Shown piece after piece: positions 34,514 through 43,772 of a DNA stretch of 64,000 nucleotides. This DNA is from Rhodospirillaceae bacterium (GTDB lineage Bacteria; Pseudomonadota; Alphaproteobacteria; MPNO01; UBA2964), in assembly GCA_002720855.1 (NCBI GenBank), contig PBIN01000014.1, positions 457,619-521,618 on the forward strand. The letters run 5' to 3'. The notes under the pieces were generated by a model that had not been told where the DNA came from, ran no database searches, and saw only the letters and a program-made list of their open reading frames with translations. The translations under genes and the position numbers were made by a program. Every line of letters starts with the position of its first letter. Position 1 is the first letter of the stretch.

Positions 34514-35264
34514 ATCACTGTTGATCGTTGAGGAACTGCGGAAGAGTTTTGGTGGTGTTCATGCCACCGACAATCTTTCCCTGTCAGTAAAAACTGGTGA
34601 AATCCATGCTGTGATTGGTCCCAATGGTGCCGGTAAAACGACAATGATTGCGCAACTGGCCGGAGCATTGAACCCTGATTCCGGGCGGGTCATATTTGAT
34701 GGAAAGGATATCACCAATCTTGCTCCTCCCGCGCGTTCACGGCTCGGAATTGCACGGACGTTTCAAATAACCAGTATATTTCAAGAGTTTACAGCTCTTG
34801 AGAACGTAGCGCTGGCGGTTCAGGCGCACGACACCCATTCCTTTAAATTTTGGCGCCCAGCTCGCAATGATTCTAAGTTGGTGGACCCGGCCCGTACGGC
34901 ACTGGAAACAGTGGGCCTTTTTGACCGGGCAAACATCGTAGCGCGAAACCTTTCTCACGGTGAGCATCGTCAGCTTGAAATTGCGATGGCGCTTGCCACG
35001 AGGCCCAAACTTTTGCTGCTCGATGAGCCTATGGCGGGTATGGGGGCGGAAGAATCGCAAAATATGGTTGAGATACTCAACTCATTAAAAGGCGACCATA
35101 CGATCCTCCTGATTGAGCATGACATGGACGCCGTTTTCGCGTTGGCCGATGAGATTACCGTTCTTGTATATGGCAACACGATTGCGTCCGGCACACCTGA
35201 GGAAATTCGGGCTAACGAAGAGGTGCGCACAGCTTACCTTGGAGATGAAGGGACAGCTGACTAA
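34506..35264 (+). CDS. ABC transporter ATPase, LivG-like
   Basis: This 252-residue ATPase shows Walker A (GPNGAGKTT), LGIARTFQITSIFQEFTALE (LivG-type Q-loop region), signature LSHGEHRQLEIAMAL and Walker B LLLLDEPMAGMG. The signature reads LSHGE instead of LSGGQ, which is normal for LivG. The start is a GTG at 34506, seven bases after GGAG and overlapping the livM stop; a frame extension to 34419 would run inside livM. Confidence 0.92.
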   Translation: MVESLLIVEELRKSFGGVHATDNLSLSVKTGEIHAVIGPNGAGKTTMIAQLAGALNPDSGRVIFDGKDITNLAPPARSRLGIARTFQITSIFQEFTALENVALAVQAHDTHSFKFWRPARNDSKLVDPARTALETVGLFDRANIVARNLSHGEHRQLEIAMALATRPKLLLLDEPMAGMGAEESQNMVEILNSLKGDHTILLIEHDMDAVFALADEITVLVYGNTIASGTPEEIRANEEVRTAYLGDEGTAD

Positions 35265-35965
35265 TGCTCAAAGTCGATGCAATAGAATCTTCTTATGGGA
35301 CAAGCCAGGTGTTGTTTGGAATGTCGCTCGATGTGAATGCCGGTGAGGTCGTGACATTGATGGGTCGCAACGGTATGGGCAAAACGACAACCATTCGTTC
35401 GATTATGGGGTTAATGCGGCCACATAAAGGTTCGGTTCTTTTCGAAGAACAAAAAATTTCCGGTCTGGCATCACATCAAGTAGCTAAATTCGGCATCGGG
35501 CTCGTTCCTGAAGGGAGGCAGATCTTTCCCAACCTGACAGTTCGTGAAAACCTGGTGGCCACTGCACATAACGCCTCTGGTAACAGCAACCCCTGGACTT
35601 TAGAGAGGGTCTTGGAACGCTTCCCCGCATTGAAGTCGCGAATTGATGGTATGGGCAACGAGCTTTCCGGCGGAGAGCAGCAGATGTTGGCCATTGGCCG
35701 GGCGTTAATGACCAATCCCAAATTGCTAATTTTGGACGAAGCAACAGAAGGACTGGCACCGCAAATTCGAGCGGAAATTTGGCGTTGTTTGGAGGATCTC
35801 AAGGAGCAGGGGCAGTCTATTCTCGTGATCGATAAAAACGTGGCCGCGCTAACACGAATTGCGGATCGTCACTACATCATTGAGAAGGGGCAGGTTGTTT
35901 GGTCAGGAAGTTCTAACGAGCTTCTGGAACAACCTGATATCCAGCATCAATATCTTGGTGTCTAA
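35264..35965 (+). CDS. ABC transporter ATPase, LivF-like
   Basis: This 233-residue ATPase shows Walker A (GRNGMGKTT), GIGLVPEGRQIFPNLTVREN (diagnostic of LivF), signature LSGGEQQMLAIGRAL and Walker B LLILDEATEGLAP. Its ATG overlaps the LivG stop by one base. It completes the importer and is followed by a terminator. Confidence 0.93.
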   Translation: MLKVDAIESSYGTSQVLFGMSLDVNAGEVVTLMGRNGMGKTTTIRSIMGLMRPHKGSVLFEEQKISGLASHQVAKFGIGLVPEGRQIFPNLTVRENLVATAHNASGNSNPWTLERVLERFPALKSRIDGMGNELSGGEQQMLAIGRALMTNPKLLILDEATEGLAPQIRAEIWRCLEDLKEQGQSILVIDKNVAALTRIADRHYIIEKGQVVWSGSSNELLEQPDIQHQYLGV

Positions 35966-35973
35966 CAATTAGA

Positions 35974-36001
35974 AAAGGCGCTCTGTTGCCAGAGCGCCTT
36001 T
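35974..36001. terminator. Bidirectional terminator between livF-like and convergent dctP genes
   Basis: A perfect 12-bp stem (AAAGGCGCTCTG and complement) encloses a TTGC loop, with A's to the left and T's to the right, eight bases after the livF stop. It can end transcripts from both sides. Confidence 0.88.
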
Positions 36002-36037
36002 CCACTTCATTGCGACAAAGCCGCAATTATTATCAAT

Positions 36038-37030
36038 TTATTTGAGAAGGTACTTCTGCAAAGGCTTGAAGAATTTTGCAGGAATCTTCTTCTCAGCAGA
36101 AGCCCAGGTTGAGTCCATAACCGTCTTGGTGAAGGCTTTGCCATATTCACCAGGCAGATCAATGGCTTTCACACCGGCACCAAATACTTTGGCGTTATCC
36201 TTGTCGGCCAATTTACGCATATAAGGCGTACTATCGATCTCGAACTTCAGGCCGGCAGCGTCAAGAACATCGCGTTCTTTTTTGGACAGCTTGTTGTAAA
36301 CGTCCAGATTGACGACCGCGGTCGTTGAGGAACGCCAGAATCCTGGTCCAATGCGATACTTGATGTACTTGGTCCAACCATAGCGGAAAATGCCGCCTTC
36401 TGGCCAAGCGAGACCCTTAACAACACCACGTTCCAGTGACGTGTATACATCACCAGGCGAAATGTTGATCGGCACAGCGCCCATAGCTTTCATGAAAGGA
36501 TGGTAGAGCGCGGTTGAACGCATTTTGAATCCCTTCAGGCTCAGGCCGGTCTTCTTATTCATGATCGGCTTGTCGATAAGATAGACGTGGAAGTTAGCAG
36601 ACTGGTAGAACGGATGCGCCAAAAGCCGGGCATTCAGACCTTCTTTCCAGCAATTCTGCATAACGTCCCAACCGCCATTTTTGCGGATGACTTTCTGCGG
36701 CTGTGTCGAAAGAGATATAACCCGCGCGCAAGGCACCAAACCGGCATAATAACCGCTGGGGCCAAACATCAAGTCAACGACACCGCGCTTGAGGGCGGCA
36801 CCCTGTTTACGGTTTGGAATGACTTCCGGGCCACCTTTATAATGCAAGGTAACAGGACCCTTGGCCGCATTGATCGGTTTATGCATTAAGTCAAAATATG
36901 CGACGGTCTGATCGTGATTACGATGCAGGCTGGTCGTCACATTGAGCTTTGCGGCTTCAGCAGCAGCACCCGCCAACATGGCGGCTGCGCCAACAGCAGC
37001 GGCAACGCTTCCAATTCTCAAATTACTCAT
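36038..37030 (-). CDS. TRAP transporter substrate-binding protein (DctP family), divergent type
   Basis: This 330-residue periplasmic protein has a signal peptide (AAAVGAAAMLAGAAAEAA) and the DctP ligand region GFKMRSTALYHPFMKAMGA with the conserved Arg. It is only distantly related to the two copies at 23-25 kb but keeps their layout (for example PNRKQGAALKRGVVDLMFGP). It is probably the binding protein of the dctQM pair at 38.2-40.0 kb, although it lies on the opposite strand and beyond the TauD-like gene. It follows GGGAGAAACTTT. Confidence 0.9.
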   Translation of the reverse strand: MSNLRIGSVAAAVGAAAMLAGAAAEAAKLNVTTSLHRNHDQTVAYFDLMHKPINAAKGPVTLHYKGGPEVIPNRKQGAALKRGVVDLMFGPSGYYAGLVPCARVISLSTQPQKVIRKNGGWDVMQNCWKEGLNARLLAHPFYQSANFHVYLIDKPIMNKKTGLSLKGFKMRSTALYHPFMKAMGAVPINISPGDVYTSLERGVVKGLAWPEGGIFRYGWTKYIKYRIGPGFWRSSTTAVVNLDVYNKLSKKERDVLDAAGLKFEIDSTPYMRKLADKDNAKVFGAGVKAIDLPGEYGKAFTKTVMDSTWASAEKKIPAKFFKPLQKYLLK

Positions 37031-37208
37031 AAAGTTTCTCCCTTCACTCTTCTTTTATCAAAACGCGTATAATCCAGGGCCGCAACTTCACCCGGCCATG
37101 GCAATTTTGTCAATATTCGATTTTTAGTATGGGGTACGTTTGCGCCTCCCTAAATTAGTCGCTGTAAAAACCTGAAATGCAATTATGGCAATTGTTAGGC
37201 TTTTTTGC

Positions 37209-38045
37209 TCACGCCGGCATCAAAGGGGCACCTTCAATCATTCCACGTTTAAGTAAACGGCGCTCGGTTTCAGGAAAATCGGTGCGGGCGTGGGTGGAAC
37301 AGCGATTGTCCCATACCAGAAAGTCTCCTGGCCTCCATTTGTGTTCGTAAATTATCGAGGGGTCCTCCGCGAATGGGATAACTTCCTCAATAATCGCTCT
37401 TGCTTCATCATGTGGCATTCCCTCGATTGTCACAGTCATAAGTCTGTTGACGTAAAGTGCCTTTCTCCCCGTGTCGGGGTGTCGAACGATTGCCGGGTGC
37501 CATGCATGCTTCACTTTGTCCAGATCGCTTAGCCTTGGCTGACTGGTTTCCTTGTAATCGAATATTTGCATCACCCTTTTGCCTGCCAACGCCTTCTTGA
37601 GTCTTTCGGGTAGAAGATCGTAGGCGGCATACATATTGGCAAACTTTGTATTTCCGCCATGATCTGGAACTTCGACGGAATATAAAAACGTTGCCTTATG
37701 TGGCACGTCGACAAAAGCCATGTCGTGGTGAAACCACATTTCGCCGTCCGGGAGCGAGCCAATAGGTTCGCCATTTTTGCGAATATTTGAAACAAGCATA
37801 ATATAAGGGTCTTTTTCTTGCCGCCGTTCTGCAGGGCGCGAACGAGCGCCAAGTGGACCGATCCAGCTGCTACTGTTAAGCAAAGCGTCGTCTGTTAAAT
37901 TCTGATTTCGGAATAAGATAAGGACGTATTTATGCCAGGCGTTCAGCAGATCACGCTGCAATTCCGCCGCAACAGGCTGACTTAGATCAACACCTCGGAT
38001 CTCGGCGCCGATGGCCCCAGACAATGGAAGGATATCAATCGTCAT
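37209..38045 (-). CDS. TauD/TfdA-family 2-oxoglutarate-dependent dioxygenase
   Basis: This 278-residue cytosolic Fe(II) oxygenase has the metal-binding HxD in MWFHHDMAFVDVPH near residue 105, the distal His in CSTHARTDFPETERR near residue 260 and the 2-oxoglutarate-binding Arg shortly after (RRLLKRG). Relatives hydroxylate taurine, alkyl sulfates or aryloxyacetates and release the cleaved product. It is first in a minus-strand pair with the TRAP binding protein (178 bases apart) and divergent from dctQ, so its substrate is probably what this TRAP system imports. Confidence 0.9.
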   Translation of the reverse strand: MTIDILPLSGAIGAEIRGVDLSQPVAAELQRDLLNAWHKYVLILFRNQNLTDDALLNSSSWIGPLGARSRPAERRQEKDPYIMLVSNIRKNGEPIGSLPDGEMWFHHDMAFVDVPHKATFLYSVEVPDHGGNTKFANMYAAYDLLPERLKKALAGKRVMQIFDYKETSQPRLSDLDKVKHAWHPAIVRHPDTGRKALYVNRLMTVTIEGMPHDEARAIIEEVIPFAEDPSIIYEHKWRPGDFLVWDNRCSTHARTDFPETERRLLKRGMIEGAPLMPA

Positions 38046-38223
38046 GGTTTTCCCTCCGCAATATGTATTTTTTCTCTAGTTTACGCCCCGATTTCAAAAA
38101 ATTTCAACGTTTGAGAGGATGATCCAATGCTCACAACCAAGTTATTTCTCTTATTACCGTTGAGTCTGAAGGTTTTTTCGTCCTTAATAGCGCTAATAAT
38201 ATTTAACAGGTGAGGGTCCCGTC

Positions 38224-38736
38224 GTGGATGCAATAGTGAAAGGCTACAATCATGCGCTGCATGGCATGGCGGCGCTGGCCGGAATTGTCATATTTGCAGC
38301 TTTTGCAATGATCGTCGTTGATGTGCTGATGCGCATTGTCGGCTTGGAGCCATTTGTCTTCATACTGACAACGGTCGAATATATTTTGCTGTGGTTTACG
38401 ATGCTTGCAGCACCTTATTTGCTGCGGATTAAGGGTCATGTCTTTATCGATGCAGTAACACAGTTTTTGCCACCTAAAATAAAATGGTCGGTTGCAAAGC
38501 TTGTTTACATTCTCGGTATCACGGCTTGTTTGATCTATGGCTATCACCTTGTCATTCTGCTGATAGAATCGATCCAATCAGGCGAATTGGATATGCGGAG
38601 TTTTGAGATTCCAATTTGGATTCTATTTTTGCCAATGCCGTTCTGTTACTTCATGTGCGCCGTTGAGTTTTGTCGGTACCTGATCGGTATCGACGATATG
38701 TATAGTCAAGCAATTCAAGATCGGGAAAACGTCTGA
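38224..38736 (+). CDS. TRAP transporter small membrane subunit (DctQ family), second system
   Basis: This 170-residue membrane protein has four hydrophobic segments; TMLAAPYLLRIKGHVFIDAV is the DctQ hallmark. The GTG start at 38224 follows AGGTGAGGG by seven bases. Its stop overlaps the dctM start (TGATG). It resembles the DctQ at 25328 throughout, including the ELDMRSFEIPIWILFLPMP segment. Confidence 0.9.
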   Translation: MDAIVKGYNHALHGMAALAGIVIFAAFAMIVVDVLMRIVGLEPFVFILTTVEYILLWFTMLAAPYLLRIKGHVFIDAVTQFLPPKIKWSVAKLVYILGITACLIYGYHLVILLIESIQSGELDMRSFEIPIWILFLPMPFCYFMCAVEFCRYLIGIDDMYSQAIQDRENV

Positions 38737-40049
38737 TGGAATGGTATTGGGCATTAGCCACCCTTATCGGGATGGTCATCTTTTTCATGGCGTTGGGTGT
38801 TCCCGTCGCATTCACATTCATTACAACCAACATCATCGGTGTCATAATTTTCTATGGCAGCACCGCGGGTTGGATACAGATCGCCGATAATTCAACGCAA
38901 TTGATAACGCGATTTACGCTCGGACCTGTACCCATGTTTATTATGATGGGGGCACTGTTTTTTCATACGGGGCTTGCGATCAGGGTCTTTGACGGGTTGG
39001 ACGTGCTGTTTGGCAAGTTACCAGGTCGTTTGTGCTTCCTGACTGTTGCCGGCGGTTCGCTATTCTCGACACTGACCGGTTCAAGTATGGCCAATACTGC
39101 GATGCTGGGCTCTTTGATGGTGCCCGAAATGCAGAAGCGTGGTTACAACTGGCAAATGTCGATGGGGCCAATTCTCGGTACCGGTGGACTGGCAATGATT
39201 ATCCCGCCGTCGGCACTCGGCGTTTTGTTGGCATCCGTGGCCAGTATCGATGTGGGTAAGCTTCTCATTGCAGGCTTTTTGCCGGGATTTGTTCTGGCGG
39301 GACTTTATGCTGCGATGATCACACTTCAGCTGAAGCTTAGGCCCGGTTCTGCTCCTGCATATGACGTTGAGATGCCGCCAGTGGCGGAACGTATCAAATT
39401 AGTGTGCGTGAACATTCTGCCAATGGGCATTATCGTCTTCATGGTGGTTGGCTTTATCATTCTGGGGTGGGCGACACCGACCGAAGCGGCTGCATTCGGC
39501 GTCTTCGGCGTTATGGTTGTCGCTGCCGGTTTCCGAGTTCTAAGCATAACAGCCATTCGTACCGCCGTTGAGGCCACCGTAAAGGTTGGGGCAATGGTGT
39601 TCTTTATCATCATGAGCTCGACGGTGTTCAGTCAGCTGTTAGCGTTTTCGGGTGCCAGCGCAGGACTCCTGAAGTGGGCGATTAGTTTCGATATTTCGAA
39701 ATATTGGGTCCTTCTTTTGATGTTCTTCATTCTGATCGCGCTCGGTATGTTCATGGATGCAACATCCATGATGCTGATTACCGTGCCAATCTTCTTTCCG
39801 CTTGCGGAACAGCTGGGTTTCGATCTGATCTGGTTTGGCCTATTCGTTCTTATGACATTTGAAATGGCGGGTACAACGCCGCCATTCGGGCTCTTGTTAT
39901 ACGTTATGCTGGGCGTGGCGCCGAAAGGCACCACATTGTATCAGGTCGCCGCTGCGGCGTTCCCGTTCCTGGTTTGTGATGCCATTCTTATTCTTATGAT
40001 GATCCAGTGGCCGCAACTGGCCCTCTGGTTACCTAGTCTGATGGGCTAG
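38736..40049 (+). CDS. TRAP transporter large permease subunit (DctM family), second system
   Basis: This 437-residue membrane protein has exactly the same length as the DctM at 25849 and long stretches in common (SMGPILGTGGLAMIIPPS, GRLCFLTVAGGSLFSTLTGS). The helix-rich DctM signatures TGSSMANTAMLGSLMVPEM and GMFMDATSMMLITVPIFF are present. It works with the DctQ just upstream; its binding protein is most likely the inverted dctP at 36.0 kb. A terminator follows. Confidence 0.93.
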   Translation: MEWYWALATLIGMVIFFMALGVPVAFTFITTNIIGVIIFYGSTAGWIQIADNSTQLITRFTLGPVPMFIMMGALFFHTGLAIRVFDGLDVLFGKLPGRLCFLTVAGGSLFSTLTGSSMANTAMLGSLMVPEMQKRGYNWQMSMGPILGTGGLAMIIPPSALGVLLASVASIDVGKLLIAGFLPGFVLAGLYAAMITLQLKLRPGSAPAYDVEMPPVAERIKLVCVNILPMGIIVFMVVGFIILGWATPTEAAAFGVFGVMVVAAGFRVLSITAIRTAVEATVKVGAMVFFIIMSSTVFSQLLAFSGASAGLLKWAISFDISKYWVLLLMFFILIALGMFMDATSMMLITVPIFFPLAEQLGFDLIWFGLFVLMTFEMAGTTPPFGLLLYVMLGVAPKGTTLYQVAAAAFPFLVCDAILILMMIQWPQLALWLPSLMG

Positions 40050-40065
40050 CTAAAAACTCTTAACC

Positions 40066-40110
40066 AAAAACTGGCGCCCTTAGAGGAATTCTATCGGGCG
40101 CCAGTTTTTT
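40066..40110 (+). terminator. Terminator after the second dctQM unit
   Basis: AAAAACTGGCGCCC pairs perfectly with GGGCGCCAGTTTTT over 14 bp around a 16-base loop, 17 bases after the dctM stop, ending in six T's. Confidence 0.9.
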
Positions 40111-40300
40111 ATCCATGGCGTAACATTCCTAACACGCTGAGTTGATGCCCTTTTGATTGGCTCTCTGCCACCACTGACACCATATTCCTGGGTATCAGAT
40201 CGCGGCCTGGTACAGATGATTGAGTTTCCGGAGCCCCACGCGATATTCCGGACGATTATTTGTATTTACCAGCCCCTCACAGGCAAATGATCTGTAACTC

Positions 40301-40360
40301 GCGGGACCGAACCTCCCCGGGTCCGGTCCCGCAAATTTCCGCCACTGCATTTGACAGTGG
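40301..40360 (+). promoter_or_regulatory. Two hairpins in the leader of the P460-like gene
   Basis: GCGGGACCG at 40301 pairs with CGGTCCCGC at 40324 (9 bp, 14-base loop). CCACTG at 40342 pairs with CAGTGG at 40355 (6 bp, 7-base loop). The second ends four bases before the AGGAGG ribosome site of the gene starting at 40378. They could control translation or stability; no known riboswitch class is recognised. The rest of the stretch 40111-40300 shows nothing clear. Confidence 0.45.
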
Positions 40361-40377
40361 TAGAAGGAGGAAGCAGC

Positions 40378-41000
40378 ATGGTGTCACGCTGGTTCACCTG
40401 CATTACCGCGGTTATTTCGGTACTTATCATCGTTGCCCTCCATGCGCAGGAAAGCGTAGGGCCGACCGCTACTCATATGATGATCGCTGATCCAGCGTCT
40501 CTGAGTGGCGCGCGCGCCGAAGCTGTCTATCAATCGATTAGACCAACGTTGAGGCGCCATTTTATATGAAATCTGGTGACCCCGTGACTGCAGCGTTCAT
40601 GACATGGCGCCGGCCAAATAAGGAGCCGTATCGTTCAGGAGTCCATGGCCAACGCTTCGTCAACCATTATGCTAACGGTATGGCAAAGGACTACGGAAAT
40701 TTCAAATCGGACACCAAGCTACCAAAGGGGTCAATTGTCGTTAAAGACAGTTTCGTCGTTACCGAATCTGGTGAGGTAATGTCGGGCCCGATGTTTCTTA
40801 TGGAAAAAAAATATGCCGGATTTAATTCAGATAGCAATGACTGGCTTTTCATGATGATTCAGCCTGACGGTGATATTGTCGGTATGACGAATGGACCTGG
40901 CGCGTCAAAAGTGCAATTTTGTGCTGGGTGTCATAATCAGGCCCCACTAGGTCAGGATAATCTATATTATTTGCCTGAGACCGTGCGAAAATCGAATTAA
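40378..41000 (+). pseudogene. Cytochrome P460-like gene split by a frameshift
   Basis: The first frame (40378-40569) begins after AGGAGG, encodes an export signal (TCITAVISVLIIVALHAQES) and reads on to YQSIRPTLRRHF before TGA at 40567. The second frame (40566-41000) continues with MKSGDPVTAAFMTWRRPNK, HGQRFVNHYANGMAKDYGNF, VVKDSFVVTESGEVM, GPMFLMEKKYAGFN and the haem c site QFCAGCHNQAP, the usual order of the P460 family. Joined by a -1 shift in TTTT at 40560-40563 the two give one exported haem protein of about 206 residues. The second part alone has no export signal, so it could not receive its haem. The ATGA overlap could allow reinitiation, a programmed shift is possible, and a sequencing error must be ruled out. 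Confidence 0.75.
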
Positions 41001-41025
41001 GGGGCAAGTATCAGTCGGACGAAAT

Positions 41026-41673
41026 ATGCCAGAAACCACGATTCATGATCTCTTTCCAACACCGCTTTGGGTGGTCGATTTTGAAGAGGAAATTTACAAA
41101 CCGATAAATGCAGAGATAGAGGCCGGGCTTGCATCTTTGATCGACCATCGGCCTGAGGTGCCCTCAGGTGGTACATTGCAAACGGACACCGATTTATTCG
41201 AGTTTGAAGAGTTTGCAGAAATTACCGCCCTTATCGGCACCTCGGTTAAAGCCGCTTTGGAATTTCTGCAAATAGAAGAAGAATTCGAGATTACAGGTTG
41301 TTGGGCCAACATCAATCCGGCCGGTGGCGTAAATACCCCGCACACCCATCCAAACAATTTTCTCTCCGGTGTTTATTATGTACGGACCGATGACGGTTCT
41401 GATCAGATCTTTTTTGCTGACCCGAGGCCGCAAGCGTATGTCATTTCACCACCTGTCAAACAGGACAACATATATTCCGGAAACGAGGCGTCGATCGAAG
41501 CGAAGGAGGGCCGTCTGATAATATTTCCGGCCTGGCTCTCACATGGCGTGCCGGCGAATCAATCTGCCTATGAGCGCATAAGTATTAGCTTTAATATTAT
41601 GTTTCCGTCTTTTGGCGACCAAATGAGCAAACCGAAATGGTCGCCGTCACTACTATTGCGCCGCCCGAAATAA
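41026..41673 (+). CDS. Putative 2OG-Fe(II) oxygenase (TIGR02466-type)
   Basis: This 215-residue protein matches the small 2OG-Fe(II) oxygenase family that starts with an LFPTPLW motif (HDLFPTPLWVVDFEEE). The metal-site region is NTPHTHPNNFLSGVYYV, and the distal His and Arg appear in FPAWLSHGVPANQS and YERISISFNIMF. Proteins of this family are often next to prophage or sulfotransferase genes and their substrates are unknown. It lies 25 bases after the P460-like gene and may be co-transcribed with it. Confidence 0.82.
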   Translation: MPETTIHDLFPTPLWVVDFEEEIYKPINAEIEAGLASLIDHRPEVPSGGTLQTDTDLFEFEEFAEITALIGTSVKAALEFLQIEEEFEITGCWANINPAGGVNTPHTHPNNFLSGVYYVRTDDGSDQIFFADPRPQAYVISPPVKQDNIYSGNEASIEAKEGRLIIFPAWLSHGVPANQSAYERISISFNIMFPSFGDQMSKPKWSPSLLLRRPK

Positions 41674-41697
41674 AATCGACAGGTTTACGGATAGAGG

Positions 41698-43764
41698 CTA
41701 TCGGCCTTCAGCGCGCCATGCCATGAGGAGCGTGCCTAAGGCGAGCAGCAAAATTACGAGGCCTGGCAAAAGAGGTACTTCTCTAACGCTCTTAACAGTG
41801 AAATTCTGATTGTCCACCAGCCCAAACCAATCTCGACCCGCTGACGCTCGTTCTCGCTTTACGCGACGCAGGTCAGGAGCACCGTCAGCCATCCAAATTA
41901 TTCCGCCGCCAGTTGCCTCGCTCAAGGCACGAAATTTTTCTCCCGTCGTCCTCATGTCGGAAAATTCAAGCGGGTTGAGATTTCCGACTGCTGCCAGCGC
42001 GGTTCGGTTGCGATCTGTAACTTTGTAGATACCGGTCTCGGAAACAGAAATCAGCGCTTTCGCACGACCTCCAATTCCTGGCATCAGTGTCACCGTTTTC
42101 TTTTCTCCCGACGGCGTCGTGACTTCAACGGGTGATTTATCGGGGTCGACACTACGTCGTGTAATAGCAAGCTTATTGCCTTCGAGCTGGGCGCGCAGGG
42201 CGTTTTCCTCCAGTTCAGGCTCCTTCATGAGCCAGTGCGCCAACCTACGCAGCAATTCAGCGTGAGGTCCTCCGCCACCAAGACCCCGCGCCCAAAGCCA
42301 TATATGATCGCTCATCAACTGTGCAACACGCCCCTTCTGAACCCGGTTGACGATCAGGATCGGTTTGCCTGCGGTCCCGCTCATAAGTATTCGACCCGCG
42401 CGTTTTATAACTTCAACCTGCCGGAACCATCTTCCCCAGCGCGGCAATTCCTCTCCAATACCAGCCCCCGGCAGATCAGCTGTAACGCTATGACGTTGAC
42501 CGGTTTCGGTCAGCTTGGCCCGAAGGCCGCCTGTCATAACGACGCCGGTTGGTTCGCCCGGAAGGACTCTGCCGAGTGGTGACTGATACAGCGTTTCGTT
42601 GCCGGCGAACTCGGGTCCGGCGGCTTCCAGTATGGCGCCCCCATTCTCAACATAACGGGCTATATTGTCGATATAGATGGACGGCAGGACACCCCGGCGG
42701 CGATACCGGTCAAAAATGATCAAATCGAAGTCGTTTAGTTTGACCTCGAAAAGCTCACGAATTGGAAACGCGATCAATGACAACTCGCGTACCGGGGTCA
42801 TATCCTGTTTTTCTGGTGGTCGCAGAATTGTAAAATGCACCAAATCCACCGAAGGGTCGGCCTTCAATAAGTTGCGCCATATCCGTTCTCCTGGATGTGG
42901 TTCTCCCGAAACCAGCAAAACCCTGAGACGTTCACGAACGCCGTTTATCGAAACGACAGCCCTATTGTTTATTGGGGTTAATTCTCCGGGAATACCTGTC
43001 ACCTCCATCTGAAGAATATTTGCGCCTGCATGACCAAGTCTCACCTTGACCGTATGGTCGCGGCCAATCGGCGCACTAAAGTGTTTCGGCGGCCCGCCAT
43101 CTTGAACGAGCGAGACAGGTACATTGCCCTGCGAGGCCTGGGTGTCTTCTATCCGAATCGTGAGTTCCACCTCCTTGTCGACGATTCCGTACTTCGGAAC
43201 CTGTCGGACCACTATACGACGATCGAACTCTTTACGTTTTCCTGTGAGCAGGACATGCACAGGTGGTGCCACATCTTTTTTTCCGCTTGGTTCAGGGATG
43301 TCGTGTACCTGCCCGTCCGTGATAAAGATTGTGCCGGCCATCCGCGATTGCGGAATATCCGCGGTCGCTTTTTCCAGAGCTTTGAACAATCGGGTGCCAT
43401 CAACTGGGCCATGCGTGCTATTTGCAGCTCCTGCCCGAACGGTCCGCAATTCGATATTGCGAAGATTTGGAATTGATTTCTCGATATGAGCCAGAGCTTC
43501 TTCCGCAACGGCACTGCGGTCACCTATCTGCTGGCTTGTCGAATTATCGACAACGACAGTTAGAATGTCCGGTTTTACATCACGGTCTCTTTCGATCGCG
43601 ATCGGGTTTGCAAGCGCCAAAAGAATTCCGAATAACGCGACCGATCGCCAGGCAATTCCCCGCGCATGTTTCAAAACGCCGTAACACAAAAGAAGCGCTG
43701 TCAAAAAGGTCAAAACCGCTAATAGGGTCCAGGGAAACAGGGGAGAGAAATCAAGTGTAATCAT
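41698..43764 (-). CDS. Membrane-anchored protein with glutamine-amidotransferase-like and VWA-like features
   Basis: This 688-residue protein has two N-terminal membrane helices (LLAVLTFLTALLLCYGVL and SVALFGILLALANPIAI), a periplasmic body and a C-terminal helix (LLPGLVILLLALGTLLMAW). ILTVVVDNSTSQQIGD near residue 70 resembles the metal site of a VWA domain, and RVLLVSGEPHPGERIW, near residue 280, opens a class I amidotransferase-like (ThuA/PF07090 type) domain without an evident catalytic triad. It is the last of the four-gene block MoxR, DUF58, DUF4159, this protein. Such blocks act in envelope assembly or stress; the exact task is unknown. Confidence 0.8.
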   Translation of the reverse strand: MITLDFSPLFPWTLLAVLTFLTALLLCYGVLKHARGIAWRSVALFGILLALANPIAIERDRDVKPDILTVVVDNSTSQQIGDRSAVAEEALAHIEKSIPNLRNIELRTVRAGAANSTHGPVDGTRLFKALEKATADIPQSRMAGTIFITDGQVHDIPEPSGKKDVAPPVHVLLTGKRKEFDRRIVVRQVPKYGIVDKEVELTIRIEDTQASQGNVPVSLVQDGGPPKHFSAPIGRDHTVKVRLGHAGANILQMEVTGIPGELTPINNRAVVSINGVRERLRVLLVSGEPHPGERIWRNLLKADPSVDLVHFTILRPPEKQDMTPVRELSLIAFPIRELFEVKLNDFDLIIFDRYRRRGVLPSIYIDNIARYVENGGAILEAAGPEFAGNETLYQSPLGRVLPGEPTGVVMTGGLRAKLTETGQRHSVTADLPGAGIGEELPRWGRWFRQVEVIKRAGRILMSGTAGKPILIVNRVQKGRVAQLMSDHIWLWARGLGGGGPHAELLRRLAHWLMKEPELEENALRAQLEGNKLAITRRSVDPDKSPVEVTTPSGEKKTVTLMPGIGGRAKALISVSETGIYKVTDRNRTALAAVGNLNPLEFSDMRTTGEKFRALSEATGGGIIWMADGAPDLRRVKRERASAGRDWFGLVDNQNFTVKSVREVPLLPGLVILLLALGTLLMAWRAEGR

Positions 43765-43772
43765 TTGCGCCC

